A stretch of DNA of 64,000 bases from CAVSUR01 sp963731285. GTDB lineage: Bacteria; Actinomycetota; Actinomycetes; Streptosporangiales; Streptosporangiaceae. Shown here piece after piece: positions 1 through 8,620 of the stretch (positions are counted from its first letter, which is position 1; every line of letters starts with the position of its first letter). The notes below the pieces were generated by a model. The model did no database searches and was not told the DNA's origin. It saw only the letters and a program-made list of their open reading frames with translations. Where the stretch lies: NCBI GenBank assembly GCA_963731285.1, contig CAVSUR010000009.1:248001-312000 (forward strand), written 5' to 3'. The translations under genes were made by a program, and so were the position numbers.

Positions 1-168
1 TACCGGCTTGAGGGCGGTGACCAGGCCGCCGGGGCTCGGCCGCCACTCCGGCTCGCCGTCGCCCCGCTCCCCCCGGTCGACGGGCAGCCTGCTGGCGACC
101 ACCACGAAGCCGTACCCGGCGGATGAGTCCTGCGAGTGCTCGTCCTGAGCGCTGGTCGTGGCGGCCAC
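1..168 (-). CDS. otsA: Trehalose-6-phosphate synthase, N-terminal part (runs off the window)
   Basis: This is the first 56 codons of an OtsA-type glycosyltransferase, which makes trehalose-6-phosphate from a UDP- or GDP-glucose donor and glucose-6-phosphate in the cytoplasm. The reading frame opens at a GTG (166-168) just after an in-frame TAG. It gives a polar 20-residue leader and then GFVVVASRLPVDRG and SPGGLVTALKPV, the conserved first strand and glycine-rich donor-site loop of GT20 enzymes. The gene continues past the left edge of the window. No strong ribosome site is visible, so the exact start is uncertain, but the family is clear from these two motifs. Confidence 0.85.
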   Translation of the reverse strand, partial: MAATTSAQDEHSQDSSAGYGFVVVASRLPVDRGERGDGEPEWRPSPGGLVTALKPV

Positions 169-232
169 CGCCTGATTCTATCGGCTGCCGGAACAGGGCC
201 TGATGCTGCGTGCCGCAGGCGGGACGCAGCGG

Positions 233-1381
233 TCAGCCGCTGGTGCTGGCGATGGCCCGGCGCACCACGTCCAGGACCCGCCCGTCCCGCCGGAAGACCT
301 CGCGCTGCTGGCGCGCGCCGTTGCCCCGGCGCAGCACGTCGGCCAGCAACGCCTGGACGGTGCCGAACTCACCCGTCTCGGTCAGCGCATCCCTGACGTG
401 CTCGAGCAGGCTGTAGGCCACCGCGCTGGCCGGAGCGGGCTGGAACGTCGCCGGGTCGGTGAGCTCGCCGTCCAGGCCGGAACGGCTGGCCCGCCAGGAC
501 GCCAGCCGTACCAGCTCCGTCCGGGCCCCGCTGGCGGGCTGACCCGCCCGCCAGCCCCGGGCCTGCGTCTCGACCAGGGCGCGGATGAGCGCGGCGACGA
601 GCACAGCGTCGGCGGCGTCCAGGCAGACATCGGCGATCCGGACCTCGACCGTGGGATAGTTACGGGACAGCCGGGCGTCGAAGTAGATCATGCCCAGGTC
701 CAGCACGATGCCCGTCGCCAGCATGGCGTCGGCCAGCGCATGGTAGGCCTGCGCGGAGCCGAACTCCGTCGTCGGACCGGACGATGGCCACCGGCCCCAG
801 GCCTGGTACCGGTAGCTGGCGTACCCGCTGTCGCGTTCCTGCCAGAACGGCGAGTTCGCGCTCAGCGCCAGCAGCACCGGCAGCCACGGCCGGATCCGGT
901 CCAGGACCGCGACGCCCTCGTCTTCCGAGCCAACCTCGACATGCACGTGGCAGCCGCAGGTCAGCTGCTCGTGCGCGGTCAGCCCGAACTCCGCGGCCAT
1001 CCGCTGATACCGGCTCTTAAGGGTCAGGGACGGCTCGACGGCCATGGGTGAGGTGCCGATGGCCGCCACGTGCACGCCCGCCTGCTGCGCCGCCGCGGCG
1101 GCCAGCGAGCGGCACCGGCGGATCTCCCGGTCCAGCTCGTCCAGCGACTGGCACGGCCGGGTTGCGGTCTCCAGCTGCTCGAGCTGCAGCTCGAGCTCGA
1201 GCTCGTCGGCGGGGACCGCCCCTTCCGGCTGGCTGCTGCCTTGCTGTTTGCTGTCCGGCTGGCCGCTGTCTTGCCGGCCGCGGGCCCGCTGCAGCACGGC
1301 CGCGGCGACCGCCCGGGCCTGCCCGGTGGCCGCGTCGACCAGCAGCAGCTCTTCCTCTACCCCGACGTGTCGATGAGTCAC
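233..1381 (-). CDS. Carboxylate-amine ligase, YbdK / GCS2 family
   Basis: The 382-residue product belongs to the glutamate-cysteine ligase family 2 (YbdK type), ATP-dependent enzymes that join an amino acid to a gamma-carboxylate. GVEEELLLVD near residue 6, the metal-site segment CGCHVHVEV near residue 145 and the later YPTVEVRIADVCLD are family hallmarks. The open frame extends upstream to 1576, but homology begins at the GTG at 1379-1381, and the longer frame would run through the start of the next gene. A stretch of ELELELQLEQLE near residue 50 is unusually repetitive. The substrate cannot be told from sequence; a role in thiol synthesis is only one possibility. Confidence 0.85.
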   Translation of the reverse strand: MTHRHVGVEEELLLVDAATGQARAVAAAVLQRARGRQDSGQPDSKQQGSSQPEGAVPADELELELQLEQLETATRPCQSLDELDREIRRCRSLAAAAAQQAGVHVAAIGTSPMAVEPSLTLKSRYQRMAAEFGLTAHEQLTCGCHVHVEVGSEDEGVAVLDRIRPWLPVLLALSANSPFWQERDSGYASYRYQAWGRWPSSGPTTEFGSAQAYHALADAMLATGIVLDLGMIYFDARLSRNYPTVEVRIADVCLDAADAVLVAALIRALVETQARGWRAGQPASGARTELVRLASWRASRSGLDGELTDPATFQPAPASAVAYSLLEHVRDALTETGEFGTVQALLADVLRRGNGARQQREVFRRDGRVLDVVRRAIASTSG

Positions 1382-1532
1382 CGTGCCAAGGATGTCAGCC
1401 CGGCCTCGCGCGCCGCCGCGCAGGCGGCCGCGGCGGGCACTTCCGGGCGGCGGTATTGTTTGCGGCGGCACCGGAGGGTAGAACAGGTTTTCGGGTGCGG
1501 CAGCGGCCGCGCCGCGTTCGCAAGGAGGAGCA

Positions 1533-1730
1533 ATGAGCCACGGTCCGGTGGAAAAGGACCCCGAGCAGTGGGCCACGGGCGACGAGCCGATGACGGCGCC
1601 GCAGCAGTCCTACCTGGAGACGCTGGCCCGCGAGGCCGGTGAGCAGGTCCCGGACGACCTGACCAAGGCCCAGGCATCACAGCTCATCGACCAGCTCCAG
1701 TCCCGCAGCCAAAGGCTGCAGGACTCCTGA
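1533..1730 (+). CDS. DUF3072 family small protein
   Basis: This 65-residue acidic protein has a strong ribosome site, AAGGAGGAG, a few bases before the ATG. It matches the DUF3072 pattern of small actinobacterial proteins: an N-terminal polar segment, then PMTAPQQSYLETLAREAG and a helical C-terminus rich in Gln (KAQASQLIDQLQ). No catalytic residues are apparent and the function is unknown. It is divergent from the YbdK-like gene and converges with the small winged-helix-like gene downstream, with one base between the stop codons. Confidence 0.75.
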   Translation: MSHGPVEKDPEQWATGDEPMTAPQQSYLETLAREAGEQVPDDLTKAQASQLIDQLQSRSQRLQDS

Positions 1731-1731
1731 G

Positions 1732-2016
1732 CTAGAGCGAGCGGCTGGGCCGGTCGGGGGCCGCGCTCCAGCCGCGGTCGGCGGGCTCGAAGGCCGGCTC
1801 TCCGTCCAGCTCGGTGCGGATCAGCATGCCGCGCTCGGTGAGCTCGCCGAGCGCAGCGTCCAGCTGCTCGCCGTCAAGCCGGGTCGCGGCCGCGATCTGG
1901 CTGCGGGCCGCTGCCCGGCCGGCATACTCCAGCGTGGCAATCGCCTCGTAGACATCGATGTGGCTGTCGGTCACGTGCTGTGCGTCGGCGCCGGGACGGC
2001 CGCCGTCTTCGGCCAT
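1732..2016 (-). CDS. Small winged-helix-like protein
   Basis: The product is 94 residues long. The first ATG of the frame (2046) is less likely than the ATG at 2016, which has GGGAGG seven bases upstream. From about residue 17 the sequence DVYEAIATLEYAGRAAARSQIAAATRLDGEQLDAALGELTERGMLI reads as a helix-turn-helix followed by a wing, like MarR/DprA-type winged helices, and it ends in a short basic tail. It may be a small DNA-binding regulator, but no target is visible and the call rests on secondary-structure pattern only. Confidence 0.6.
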   Translation of the reverse strand: MAEDGGRPGADAQHVTDSHIDVYEAIATLEYAGRAAARSQIAAATRLDGEQLDAALGELTERGMLIRTELDGEPAFEPADRGWSAAPDRPSRSL

Positions 2017-2161
2017 GGTTGCCGCCTCCCGTGGTTCTCGGCTCATCTGCTCCGGTCGTCTCCCGCTCTACCCGGTCCGCAGCCTGGTACTCCGCCCCGA
2101 CGCTCCGCACGGCCACCGGCTGGGGCGCCGGGCTCGCTGCACGGACCGGACCTGGGGGCCG

Positions 2162-2734
2162 TCACATCACGATGCGCAGGGCCAGCCTGCGGTTGCCGCC
2201 GTTCTGCTGGACCAGCGCGAACCACAGCGCAGCCAGCCCGTCCACGGTCCGCGCCGCGTTCGCGTCGCCCACGTAGACCGGGTGCAGCCCGACCGCGGTT
2301 ATCAGCTCTTCGGCCGCCGCCCGCGCCTCCGGGTCGGCAGCGAAGAACAGGTCGGCGCCTGCCGGGGGGTCGGCAAAATTCTCCCAGCCCAGGGTGTTGA
2401 AGGCGCGCACGTAACGAGCGCCGGGCGCGGCCGCGGCCAGAGCCGCCCGGCTGTTGGCCTCCGGCTCGCCGATCCGGTTGGCGGCATCGATAACGATCTT
2501 CCCGGCCAGCGCGGCGGCATGCTCGGCGATGAGGCCGCCGGCGGCAGGCCCGGGCACCGCGAGCAGGATCGCCTCGGCGTCAGCCAGCGCACTGCCGATG
2601 GCGGCCAGCAGCGCGCCGGCCGGGCCGCTGCCGGACGGGCTGCGGGAGCCGTAGCTGACCTCGTGCCCGGCCGCCCGCCACTTCTCGCCCAGCGTGCCGC
2701 CGATGTTGCCCGTGCCGATCACGGCGATTCTCAT
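2162..2734 (-). CDS. NADPH-dependent F420 reductase-like oxidoreductase
   Basis: This 190-residue protein is a single Rossmann domain of the NADP_oxidoreductase_F420 type. It starts MRIAVIGTGNIGGTLG, a textbook dinucleotide-binding loop (G7, G9, G12), with GSRSPS where NADP phosphate is usually bound. DAEAILLAVPG, KIVIDAANRIG and VRAFNTLGWENF follow in the family order. Residues encoded upstream of 2734 lack homology, so the internal ATG is taken as the start. Family members either transfer hydride between NADPH and F420 or are uncharacterised NADP reductases; no nearby F420 gene decides between these. Confidence 0.8.
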   Translation of the reverse strand: MRIAVIGTGNIGGTLGEKWRAAGHEVSYGSRSPSGSGPAGALLAAIGSALADAEAILLAVPGPAAGGLIAEHAAALAGKIVIDAANRIGEPEANSRAALAAAAPGARYVRAFNTLGWENFADPPAGADLFFAADPEARAAAEELITAVGLHPVYVGDANAARTVDGLAALWFALVQQNGGNRRLALRIVM

Positions 2735-2812
2735 AGCCCGAACCCTACCGACCCGGCGGCCGTCGCGGACGGCCCGGGCGTTTGCCCGGCGCTGACCGGG
2801 CAGGATGACCAC

Positions 2813-3037
2813 ATGGGCGAGACACCATTCCAGAACCCGGCCAACGACGAGGACGACGAGCGCCCCGGCGAGGCGCCGGGCGAGCGCGCGCAGCGGCTCT
2901 ACGAGCAGCACTCAGGTGCCCGGCTGCCCGGCTCCGACGCCGGTCCGGACAGCCGGGTGCGCCAGCTCGACCCCGAGCTCGGCGACCCGGAATCCGCGGA
3001 TCCCGGTCTCGGCGCGGACGGCGCGCCGCCCGCGTGA
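2813..3037 (+). CDS. Small acidic hypothetical protein
   Basis: This frame encodes 74 residues starting MGETPFQNPANDEDDERPGE. It is very rich in Asp, Glu, Gly and Pro and probably disordered. The central ERAQRLYEQHSGARLPGSDAG is the only part that may form a helix. It is divergent from the oxidoreductase gene, with 78 bases between the starts. I do not recognise a family. It is kept because codon use fits the genome and the space is otherwise empty. Confidence 0.45.
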   Translation: MGETPFQNPANDEDDERPGEAPGERAQRLYEQHSGARLPGSDAGPDSRVRQLDPELGDPESADPGLGADGAPPA

Positions 3038-3173
3038 ACCGGCCGGGGCCCGCTGTTACTGGCCCGGGTCAGCCGCGCATGTCGATGGCGCTGACCCGGA
3101 CCGGGCGGACGGTCACGACCACGCGCTGTCATGCTCGCGCGAGTCAGATCCGTACTTGGCGCCGGTCCCCGCG

Positions 3174-4115
3174 TCAGCAGCGGCCTGCGTAAGCCCCGTC
3201 CATGTAGGTGGTCCATGCCGACCAGTTGGCGCCGTCGGCGGACATGATCACCGCTGACCGCGCGTTGCCGAAGGCGTCGTAGGTGGACAGCGCGCCGTTG
3301 ACCGGGTTGATCTGCCAGTAGCCGCGCTCGCCGACCGTGCCGGTGGCCCACTGGTTGCCGCCCGACTCGGCCATCGCCACCGACGCCGCGGTGACCGCCG
3401 CGGCGGGCGATCCGCCGGCCGCCTGCCACAGCGCCTCCAGCCCGCTGCAGCCGAGGGTGCCGGTCAGGCCGCGGCCCGCTCCGCCGCCGGCCGCCGTGCC
3501 GCCTCCGGCGGTGCTGCCGCCCGTGCTGGCGGTGGTGGTGACCTTGGCGTGCCGGGGCGGGTAGGTGTCGTCACCGTCATGGTCACCGTCGCCCTGGCCC
3601 GAGCTGCCCCCGCCCGAGCTGGCCGGCGCGGTGCTGGCCGGCGCGGTGCTGACGACGGCGGTGGCCACGGCGGGCAGGGTGCGCGGCAGGCGCAGCACCT
3701 GACCGGGATAGATCAGGTCGGGATTGGTGATCGTCGAGTGGTTGGCCTGGTACAGGCCGCGCCAGTTCCCGGTGCGACCGTAGAATTTTGCGGCAATGCC
3801 GGAAAGGGTGTCCCCGGCGCGGACGTCATAGCTGCGGGCCGGCGCCGAGGTGCGGGCGGGACGGGCCGATACGGTCAGGTGCTGCGGCCGCGCCAGGGCG
3901 TCAAGGCGGATGTGCGTCACGTGCGCGCCCGCCGCCGGTACGGCCGGCGCAGCGGGCTGCTGCAGCGGCGGGGCGCCGGCCAGCGCTCCCGCCACCGCCA
4001 CGGCGGGCACGGCCTTGCCCGCGGTCTGCGCTACCTTCTCGGCCTGGGACGGCGTCGCGTGCCGCCCTGTCCTTCTGATCTTGGTGGTCCTGCGATGGCT
4101 GGGTGCTGAACTCAC
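3174..4115 (-). CDS. LysM-domain transglycosylase-like cell-wall protein
   Basis: The 313-residue product has a basic N-terminus, a hydrophobic segment (about residues 36-48, AVPAVAVAGALAGA) that can export it, and a LysM domain at about 95-145 (YDVRAGDTLSGIAAKFYG to YPGQVLRLP). A Ser/Gly/Thr-rich linker precedes a C-terminal lysozyme-like domain (about 215-313) with AVAMAESGGNQWATG and GYWQINP, as in transglycosylase SLT proteins of actinomycetes. It should bind and cleave peptidoglycan outside the membrane. The 160 bases upstream carry no motif that I could match to the c-di-AMP riboswitch often seen before such genes. Confidence 0.85.
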   Translation of the reverse strand: MSSAPSHRRTTKIRRTGRHATPSQAEKVAQTAGKAVPAVAVAGALAGAPPLQQPAAPAVPAAGAHVTHIRLDALARPQHLTVSARPARTSAPARSYDVRAGDTLSGIAAKFYGRTGNWRGLYQANHSTITNPDLIYPGQVLRLPRTLPAVATAVVSTAPASTAPASSGGGSSGQGDGDHDGDDTYPPRHAKVTTTASTGGSTAGGGTAAGGGAGRGLTGTLGCSGLEALWQAAGGSPAAAVTAASVAMAESGGNQWATGTVGERGYWQINPVNGALSTYDAFGNARSAVIMSADGANWSAWTTYMDGAYAGRC

Positions 4116-4424
4116 AGACCGTCCTAACGCCGGAATGGTGCCCGCCTACGCAGCCCACTTCGCTCTCGGCCGGGCCTGCCTGTCGCCGCTCCAGGCAGCA
4201 GACTGCCAGGACACAAAGATCACTCGCGGCGAAACGCGGCTAATTTCCCAGCCAGGACAAGATCCGACAATCTCCTATCATTCGTAACTTGCGCCGCTTT
4301 CTTCCCGGCGCTCCCGGCGGCCACCGTCGCCCGGGTACCGCTGGCCGTCCGCCAGGCATGGGCCGGCCCCTCGCGGGTAATCACAGGCACCAGACGGCAA
4401 AATCGAGGCAAAGGCGGCTTGGTC

Positions 4425-5873
4425 GTGTGGGAGCGGCTGGAACAGCAGGAACTGAAGCGACTGACCCGCCGGATGCCCGGCGGGGCCCCCGGCGAGCTGC
4501 CCGACCCGTCCCGGCCCGCCGGCACCGACCTGCTGCCTCAGATCGAGCACATCGTCGTGCTGATGATGGAGAACCACTCCTACGACAACTACCTCGGCAT
4601 GCTGGCGGGCCGGGGCGAAGGGCTGCCGCGCGGTGACGACGGCGAGCCCGACGCGGCTAACCCGGACGCAGGCGGCGAGACCGTGCGCGCCTTCCCTCTG
4701 CCCGTCACCCGGCAGCAGCCGAAGGCGCCATCACAAAGCTGGCACGCCACCCACCTGCAGTGGAACGAGGGCAAGCTGGACGGCTTCGTGACCAGCACGC
4801 GGCAGCTGCTGCCCGGCCACGACCCCAGGCTCGCCATGGGCTACTGGTCGGAGCAGGATCTGCCGTTCTATTACGGCCTGGCGCGCACCTTCCCGCTCGC
4901 CGACCGCTGGTTCAGCTCCTGCCTGGGCCCGACGTTCCCCAACCGCCGGTTCCTGATCGCCGGCACCGCGCACGGCCTGATCGACGACCTGCCCTACAAC
5001 TTGCTGAACTATCCGCCCGCCGGCACCGTCTTCGACCTGCTCACCCGCAACGGCATCTCCTGGGTCAACTACCACCCGGTGGCCGACGAGCCGTCCCGGG
5101 TCCGCCGCTACGCGCGATACCGGCGGCGCATGGTTCAGCGCAGGCTGCACTCATTCGTCCAGGGATTCCGCGGCGCGGGCCGGGACATCCAGAAGGACAT
5201 GCAGTTCACCGCGGACATCTTCCCGCTCGGGATCGCCCGCTACATGCTGCACGTGCGCAGCACCGAGGAGTTCTTCGCCGCTGCGGACGACGGCACCCTG
5301 CCCGCGGTGAGCATCGTCGACCCGGACTTCGCCAGCTACTCCGAGGAGAACCCGCAGGACATCAGCAAGGGCGAGAGCTTCGCCGCCGAAGTTGTCAACC
5401 GGGTCATGCACGGCAGGGCATGGCCGCGCACGCTGCTGATCTGGCTCTATGACGAGCACGGTGGCTACTACGACCACGTCCCTCCGCCGCCCGCGGTGGC
5501 GCCTGACGACGTCGCGGGCCATTGCCTGGCGACCAGCACGCCGCTGCTGCGGACGCTCTTGCAGGCCTTCTTCCCTCGCTACCTGCGCAACGTCGAGAAG
5601 CTTGACGAAGGGCCGCATTCCTACGACCAGTACGGGTTCCGGGTGCCGGCGGTCATGGTGTCGCCCTACGCCCGGCCGGACTGCGTGCTGTCGGAGGTGT
5701 TCGACCACACCTCGGTGCTCAAGCTGATCGAGCAGAAGTGGAACCTGCCCGCGCTCACCCGGCGCGACGCCGCCGCGACCTCGCCGATCGGCGCGCTCGA
5801 CTTCGACTCGTCCCCGGCGTTCCTCACCCCGCCGTCCCTGCCCGAGCCCCGCCTGAAGTGGGGCACCTGGTAA
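4425..5873 (+). CDS. Phosphoesterase / phospholipase C family protein
   Basis: This 482-residue protein belongs to the bacterial phosphoesterase family (phospholipase C and acid phosphatase AcpA relatives). HIVVLMMENHSYDNYLG near residue 50 is the metal-site motif with the nucleophile region, and LYDEHGGYYDHVPPP near residue 347 is the second conserved metal site. Unlike secreted phospholipases C, it lacks a Tat or Sec signal peptide, so it may act inside the cell. A TTG at 4419 opens the frame, but AAAGGCGG lies seven bases before the GTG at 4425, which is preferred. Its stop is four bases from the stop of the convergent LigD-like gene. Confidence 0.85.
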   Translation: MWERLEQQELKRLTRRMPGGAPGELPDPSRPAGTDLLPQIEHIVVLMMENHSYDNYLGMLAGRGEGLPRGDDGEPDAANPDAGGETVRAFPLPVTRQQPKAPSQSWHATHLQWNEGKLDGFVTSTRQLLPGHDPRLAMGYWSEQDLPFYYGLARTFPLADRWFSSCLGPTFPNRRFLIAGTAHGLIDDLPYNLLNYPPAGTVFDLLTRNGISWVNYHPVADEPSRVRRYARYRRRMVQRRLHSFVQGFRGAGRDIQKDMQFTADIFPLGIARYMLHVRSTEEFFAAADDGTLPAVSIVDPDFASYSEENPQDISKGESFAAEVVNRVMHGRAWPRTLLIWLYDEHGGYYDHVPPPPAVAPDDVAGHCLATSTPLLRTLLQAFFPRYLRNVEKLDEGPHSYDQYGFRVPAVMVSPYARPDCVLSEVFDHTSVLKLIEQKWNLPALTRRDAAATSPIGALDFDSSPAFLTPPSLPEPRLKWGTW

Positions 5874-5876
5874 CCG

Positions 5877-7577
5877 CTACTGCACCGGCGGCAGATCCTG
5901 CGGGGGGCCGAGCACGGGGGCGAAGACGTCGCCGAGCCCGGCCAGCCGGCCGGGCATTGAGCGGATCGTGAATGTGTCCGAGCGCAGCTCCGCGTCGTCC
6001 AGCTCGTCCCAGCGGATCGGTGCCGAGACCGGAGCGCCCGCGGCGGCCCGCGGGCTGTAGGGCGCGATGAGGGTCTTGTTCATGACGTTCTGGGTGTAGT
6101 CGAGCCGGGCCAGCCCGGCCCGCTCCCGCACGTCCCACTTCCAGCTGACCAGCTTCGGGACCACCGCGCCGACGGCCCGGGAGACCTGCTCGACCCAGCC
6201 CCGGGTCTGGTCGAAGCTGTCCGCGCTGGCCGGGATCCAGATCTGGATGCCATGCCGGCCGGTGAGCTTGGGCTGCGCCCGGACGCCGAGGTGCTCGAGC
6301 GCCGTCCGGTGCAGCCGGGCCAGCGCGACCAGATCGCCCCACGAGGTGTCCGATCCGGGGTCCAGGTCAATCAGCGCATAGCTGGGACGGTGCGGATCAT
6401 CGGTGCGCGAGGTCCAGGCATGCCATTCCAGCGCGCCGAAGTTCGCGGCCCAGATCAGCGCGGCCGGCTCGTCTGCGACCAGGTAGGTGGTCGTCTTGCC
6501 GCGCTCGGCCTCCGGGTCGTCCCAGCGCGGCAGCCAGCCCGGGGCATGGTCGGGCAGCTGTTTGTGCCAGAAGCCCGTGGTGCCCGCGCCGCCGGGGAAC
6601 CGGTGCATGTTGAGCGCCCGCCCGGTCAGGTAGGGCAGCACGACCGGGGCGATCTGGGCGGCGTAGCGGATCAGCTCGCGCTTGGTCACCGGGTCCTCGC
6701 CGGGCCGGGCCGGGAACAGTTCCTTGTCGAGGTTGGTCAGCCGCAGCTCCCGGCCGAACACCCGCCACATGCCGCCGTTGCCGAGCGCGTCCAGGGCCGC
6801 GAGCTCGGCGGCGCCGGGTCCGCCGGCCGCCGTCCGGGCACCGGCCGGATGGTCCGCGCCCGCCCGCCCGGCCGTCCGCTTGGCGGCGGTCTGCTGGCCG
6901 GCGGTTCGCCTGGTCCTGGCCGGCTGGTCGGCGGGCTTGCCGCCCGGCTCGCGGCGCACCGGCACCGATGCCCGGGCGGCGGGCAGGTCAGACCGCCAGA
7001 TCCGGTCCGGATCCGCCTTGACCTGGTCATTGGTGCGCCCGCTGAGCACTGACCTGGGATGCGCCTCGGGATCCCAGTCGTCCACGGCCTGGTCGTCGTG
7101 CTTGTGCAGCAGCAGCCACTGTTCCCGGTCGCCCGGTTCGCGGCCGCGGCGGACCAGCACCAGCCGGCCCTTCAGCTTCTGCCCGTGCATGTCGGCGTGC
7201 AGCTCGCCGGCCGCGACCGCCGCGGCCGGGTCGTCGGTGCCGTGCGGTTCCCAGGTCCCGGTATCCCAGACGATCACGTCGCCGCCGCCATACTCTCCCT
7301 TCGGGATCACCCCCTCGAAGTGCAGATACTCGATGGGATGGTCCTCCACGTGCACGGCCGTGCGCTTGACGTCCGGATCCAGGGTCGGCCCGCGCGGGAC
7401 TGCCCAGCTGACCAGCACTCCGTCGATCTCGAACCGCAGGTCGTAGTGCAGCCGGCGGGCCCGGTGCCGCTGCACGACAAACCGCCGCCCGCCGCTGCCA
7501 TCCGGCACTGTGCCGGCGGGCTCCGGCGTCCGCCCGAAGTCCCGCTTCTGCTGGTAGCGCGCGAGCTTTCCCGGAAT
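5877..7577 (-). CDS. ligD: LigD-like protein: 3'-phosphoesterase plus polymerase, no ligase domain
   Basis: The roughly 566-residue product joins two modules of the bacterial non-homologous end-joining protein LigD. Residues 30-150 are the 3'-phosphoesterase (FVVQRHRARRLHYDLRFE, HFEGVIPKGEYGGGDVIVWD). After a Pro/Arg/Ala-rich linker, residues 270-540 are the primase-type polymerase (LTNLDKELFP, the catalytic IDLDPGS, KLTGRHGIQIW). The ATP-dependent ligase domain is absent and must be encoded elsewhere. The start is a problem: homology begins at KLARYQQKRDF with no ATG, GTG or TTG in frame between it and the neighbouring gene. An ATT at 7575-7577 with GGGAGG upstream is the best candidate; a sequencing or real frameshift is the alternative. 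Confidence 0.8.
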   Translation of the reverse strand: MPGKLARYQQKRDFGRTPEPAGTVPDGSGGRRFVVQRHRARRLHYDLRFEIDGVLVSWAVPRGPTLDPDVKRTAVHVEDHPIEYLHFEGVIPKGEYGGGDVIVWDTGTWEPHGTDDPAAAVAAGELHADMHGQKLKGRLVLVRRGREPGDREQWLLLHKHDDQAVDDWDPEAHPRSVLSGRTNDQVKADPDRIWRSDLPAARASVPVRREPGGKPADQPARTRRTAGQQTAAKRTAGRAGADHPAGARTAAGGPGAAELAALDALGNGGMWRVFGRELRLTNLDKELFPARPGEDPVTKRELIRYAAQIAPVVLPYLTGRALNMHRFPGGAGTTGFWHKQLPDHAPGWLPRWDDPEAERGKTTTYLVADEPAALIWAANFGALEWHAWTSRTDDPHRPSYALIDLDPGSDTSWGDLVALARLHRTALEHLGVRAQPKLTGRHGIQIWIPASADSFDQTRGWVEQVSRAVGAVVPKLVSWKWDVRERAGLARLDYTQNVMNKTLIAPYSPRAAAGAPVSAPIRWDELDDAELRSDTFTIRSMPGRLAGLGDVFAPVLGPPQDLPPVQ

Positions 7578-7659
7578 CTGGCACCTCCCGACGCCCCCGC
7601 CATCTGAGTTCCCGCGCGGCGGTGATTCACACCCGGCGGCGGAGCCGGCTGACGATCGG

Positions 7660-8109
7660 TCAGTGCGCGCGCTGGCCCGACCGCAGTGACTCGACGGTTT
7701 TGGCCACCCGGGCGGCGCGGGTCTCCTTCTTCGCGTCCTCGATCCACCGCACCCGCTCCTTGCGGTGGCTGTAGGACAGCGCGTCGAAGAACGCCCTGGC
7801 CGCATCCTCGCCCGCCAGTGCCTCGGCCAGATCGGCAGGCCCGGCCACCTCGCGGGGACTGGCGTCCAGCTCGATGCCGACGTTCACCTGATCGCCGGCG
7901 GCCACCCCGGCCGCCGCCCGGTTCTCGGCGCTGAGCGGGACGAGGAACCGGCCGCCCATCGAGGCCACGGTGGTGCGGTAGGAATACCCGCCCACCGTGA
8001 TCACCACTGCCGGGCGCTTGCCCGGCCCCAGGGCGGCCGCGACGTCATCGGGAACCTGTATGCCGGTGGCCGTCCGGCCGCCTAGCTCAATCGTCGCGCG
8101 AAACTTCAT
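7660..8109 (-). CDS. DUF1905 / YdeI-OmpD-associated family protein
   Basis: This is a 149-residue cytoplasmic protein with two small domains. Residues 1-85 (MKFRATIELGGRTATGIQVP to DQVNVGIELDASP) are a DUF1905 beta barrel. Residues 95-145 (ADLAEALAGEDAARAFFDALSYSHRKERVRWIEDAKKETRAARV) are the helical YdeI/OmpD-associated domain, named from a bacteriocin-protection phenotype in enterobacteria. The biochemical role is unknown. It lies 82 bases upstream of the LigD-like gene on the same strand and may be co-transcribed with it. A second, unlinked DUF1905 gene is at 60845. Confidence 0.8.
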   Translation of the reverse strand: MKFRATIELGGRTATGIQVPDDVAAALGPGKRPAVVITVGGYSYRTTVASMGGRFLVPLSAENRAAAGVAAGDQVNVGIELDASPREVAGPADLAEALAGEDAARAFFDALSYSHRKERVRWIEDAKKETRAARVAKTVESLRSGQRAH

Positions 8110-8202
8110 GGCCACGTTTATGCAGCTGCGCAGTGCCGCCCGCTGCCGCGCAGTGCCGCCCGCCGCCGCTGGCCCGGCGCGACGCCATGGGATGCTGCAC
8201 GC

Positions 8203-8547
8203 ATGCCGGATCTTGAGGGCCTGCGCGACCGCATGCGAAAGTTCGCCGCGGACCGGGACTGGGGCCAGTTTCATGACCCGAAATCGGTCATCCTGGCCCT
8301 GGTCGCGGAGGTTGGCGAGCTCGCTGAGCTGTTCCAGTGGCTGCCCGCGGCGGACGCACGGCGCCTCGCCCAGTCCGAGCCGCTGCGCACCCGGGTCGGC
8401 GAGGAGATATCTGATGTGCTGCTCTACCTGCTGCTGCTGGCCAACGTGCTCGACCTCGACCTGGCCGCCGCGGCCGAGCGCAAGCTCGCCGACTCCGAGC
8501 GCCGCTACCCGGCAGGCCCGGCTGCCGGGCGGCCGCACCGGTCCTGA
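8203..8547 (+). CDS. MazG-like nucleotide pyrophosphohydrolase
   Basis: This 114-residue protein matches the RS21-C6/dCTPase branch of the MazG superfamily, all-alpha enzymes that hydrolyse (d)NTPs to the monophosphate and clean nucleotide pools. The helix VAEVGELAELFQWLP carries the first ExxE metal ligands, and VGEEISDVLLYLLLLANVLDLDL carries the EExxD pair. KFAADRDWGQFHDPKSVILAL at the N-terminus is also typical. Length is normal for the family. It is divergent from the YdeI-like gene with 93 bases between starts. No ribosome site stands out before the ATG. Confidence 0.85.
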   Translation: MPDLEGLRDRMRKFAADRDWGQFHDPKSVILALVAEVGELAELFQWLPAADARRLAQSEPLRTRVGEEISDVLLYLLLLANVLDLDLAAAAERKLADSERRYPAGPAAGRPHRS

Positions 8548-8620
8548 GGAAACGGCATGAAATCGGGAACGATTCGCGCGCGCATCGGCCGTCGGAAAGC
8601 CTGCACTGCCTGTGTCCTGC

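Noticed and set aside
203..1051. Long plus-strand frame opposite the YbdK-like gene
   Set aside because: It is the antisense shadow of a well-supported gene, with composition dominated by Arg, Gly and Pro and no family match.
3930..4290. Possible c-di-AMP riboswitch before the LysM gene
   Set aside because: Such genes often have one, but I could not align the conserved GGGG/GAATCC-type segments of that riboswitch in this leader.
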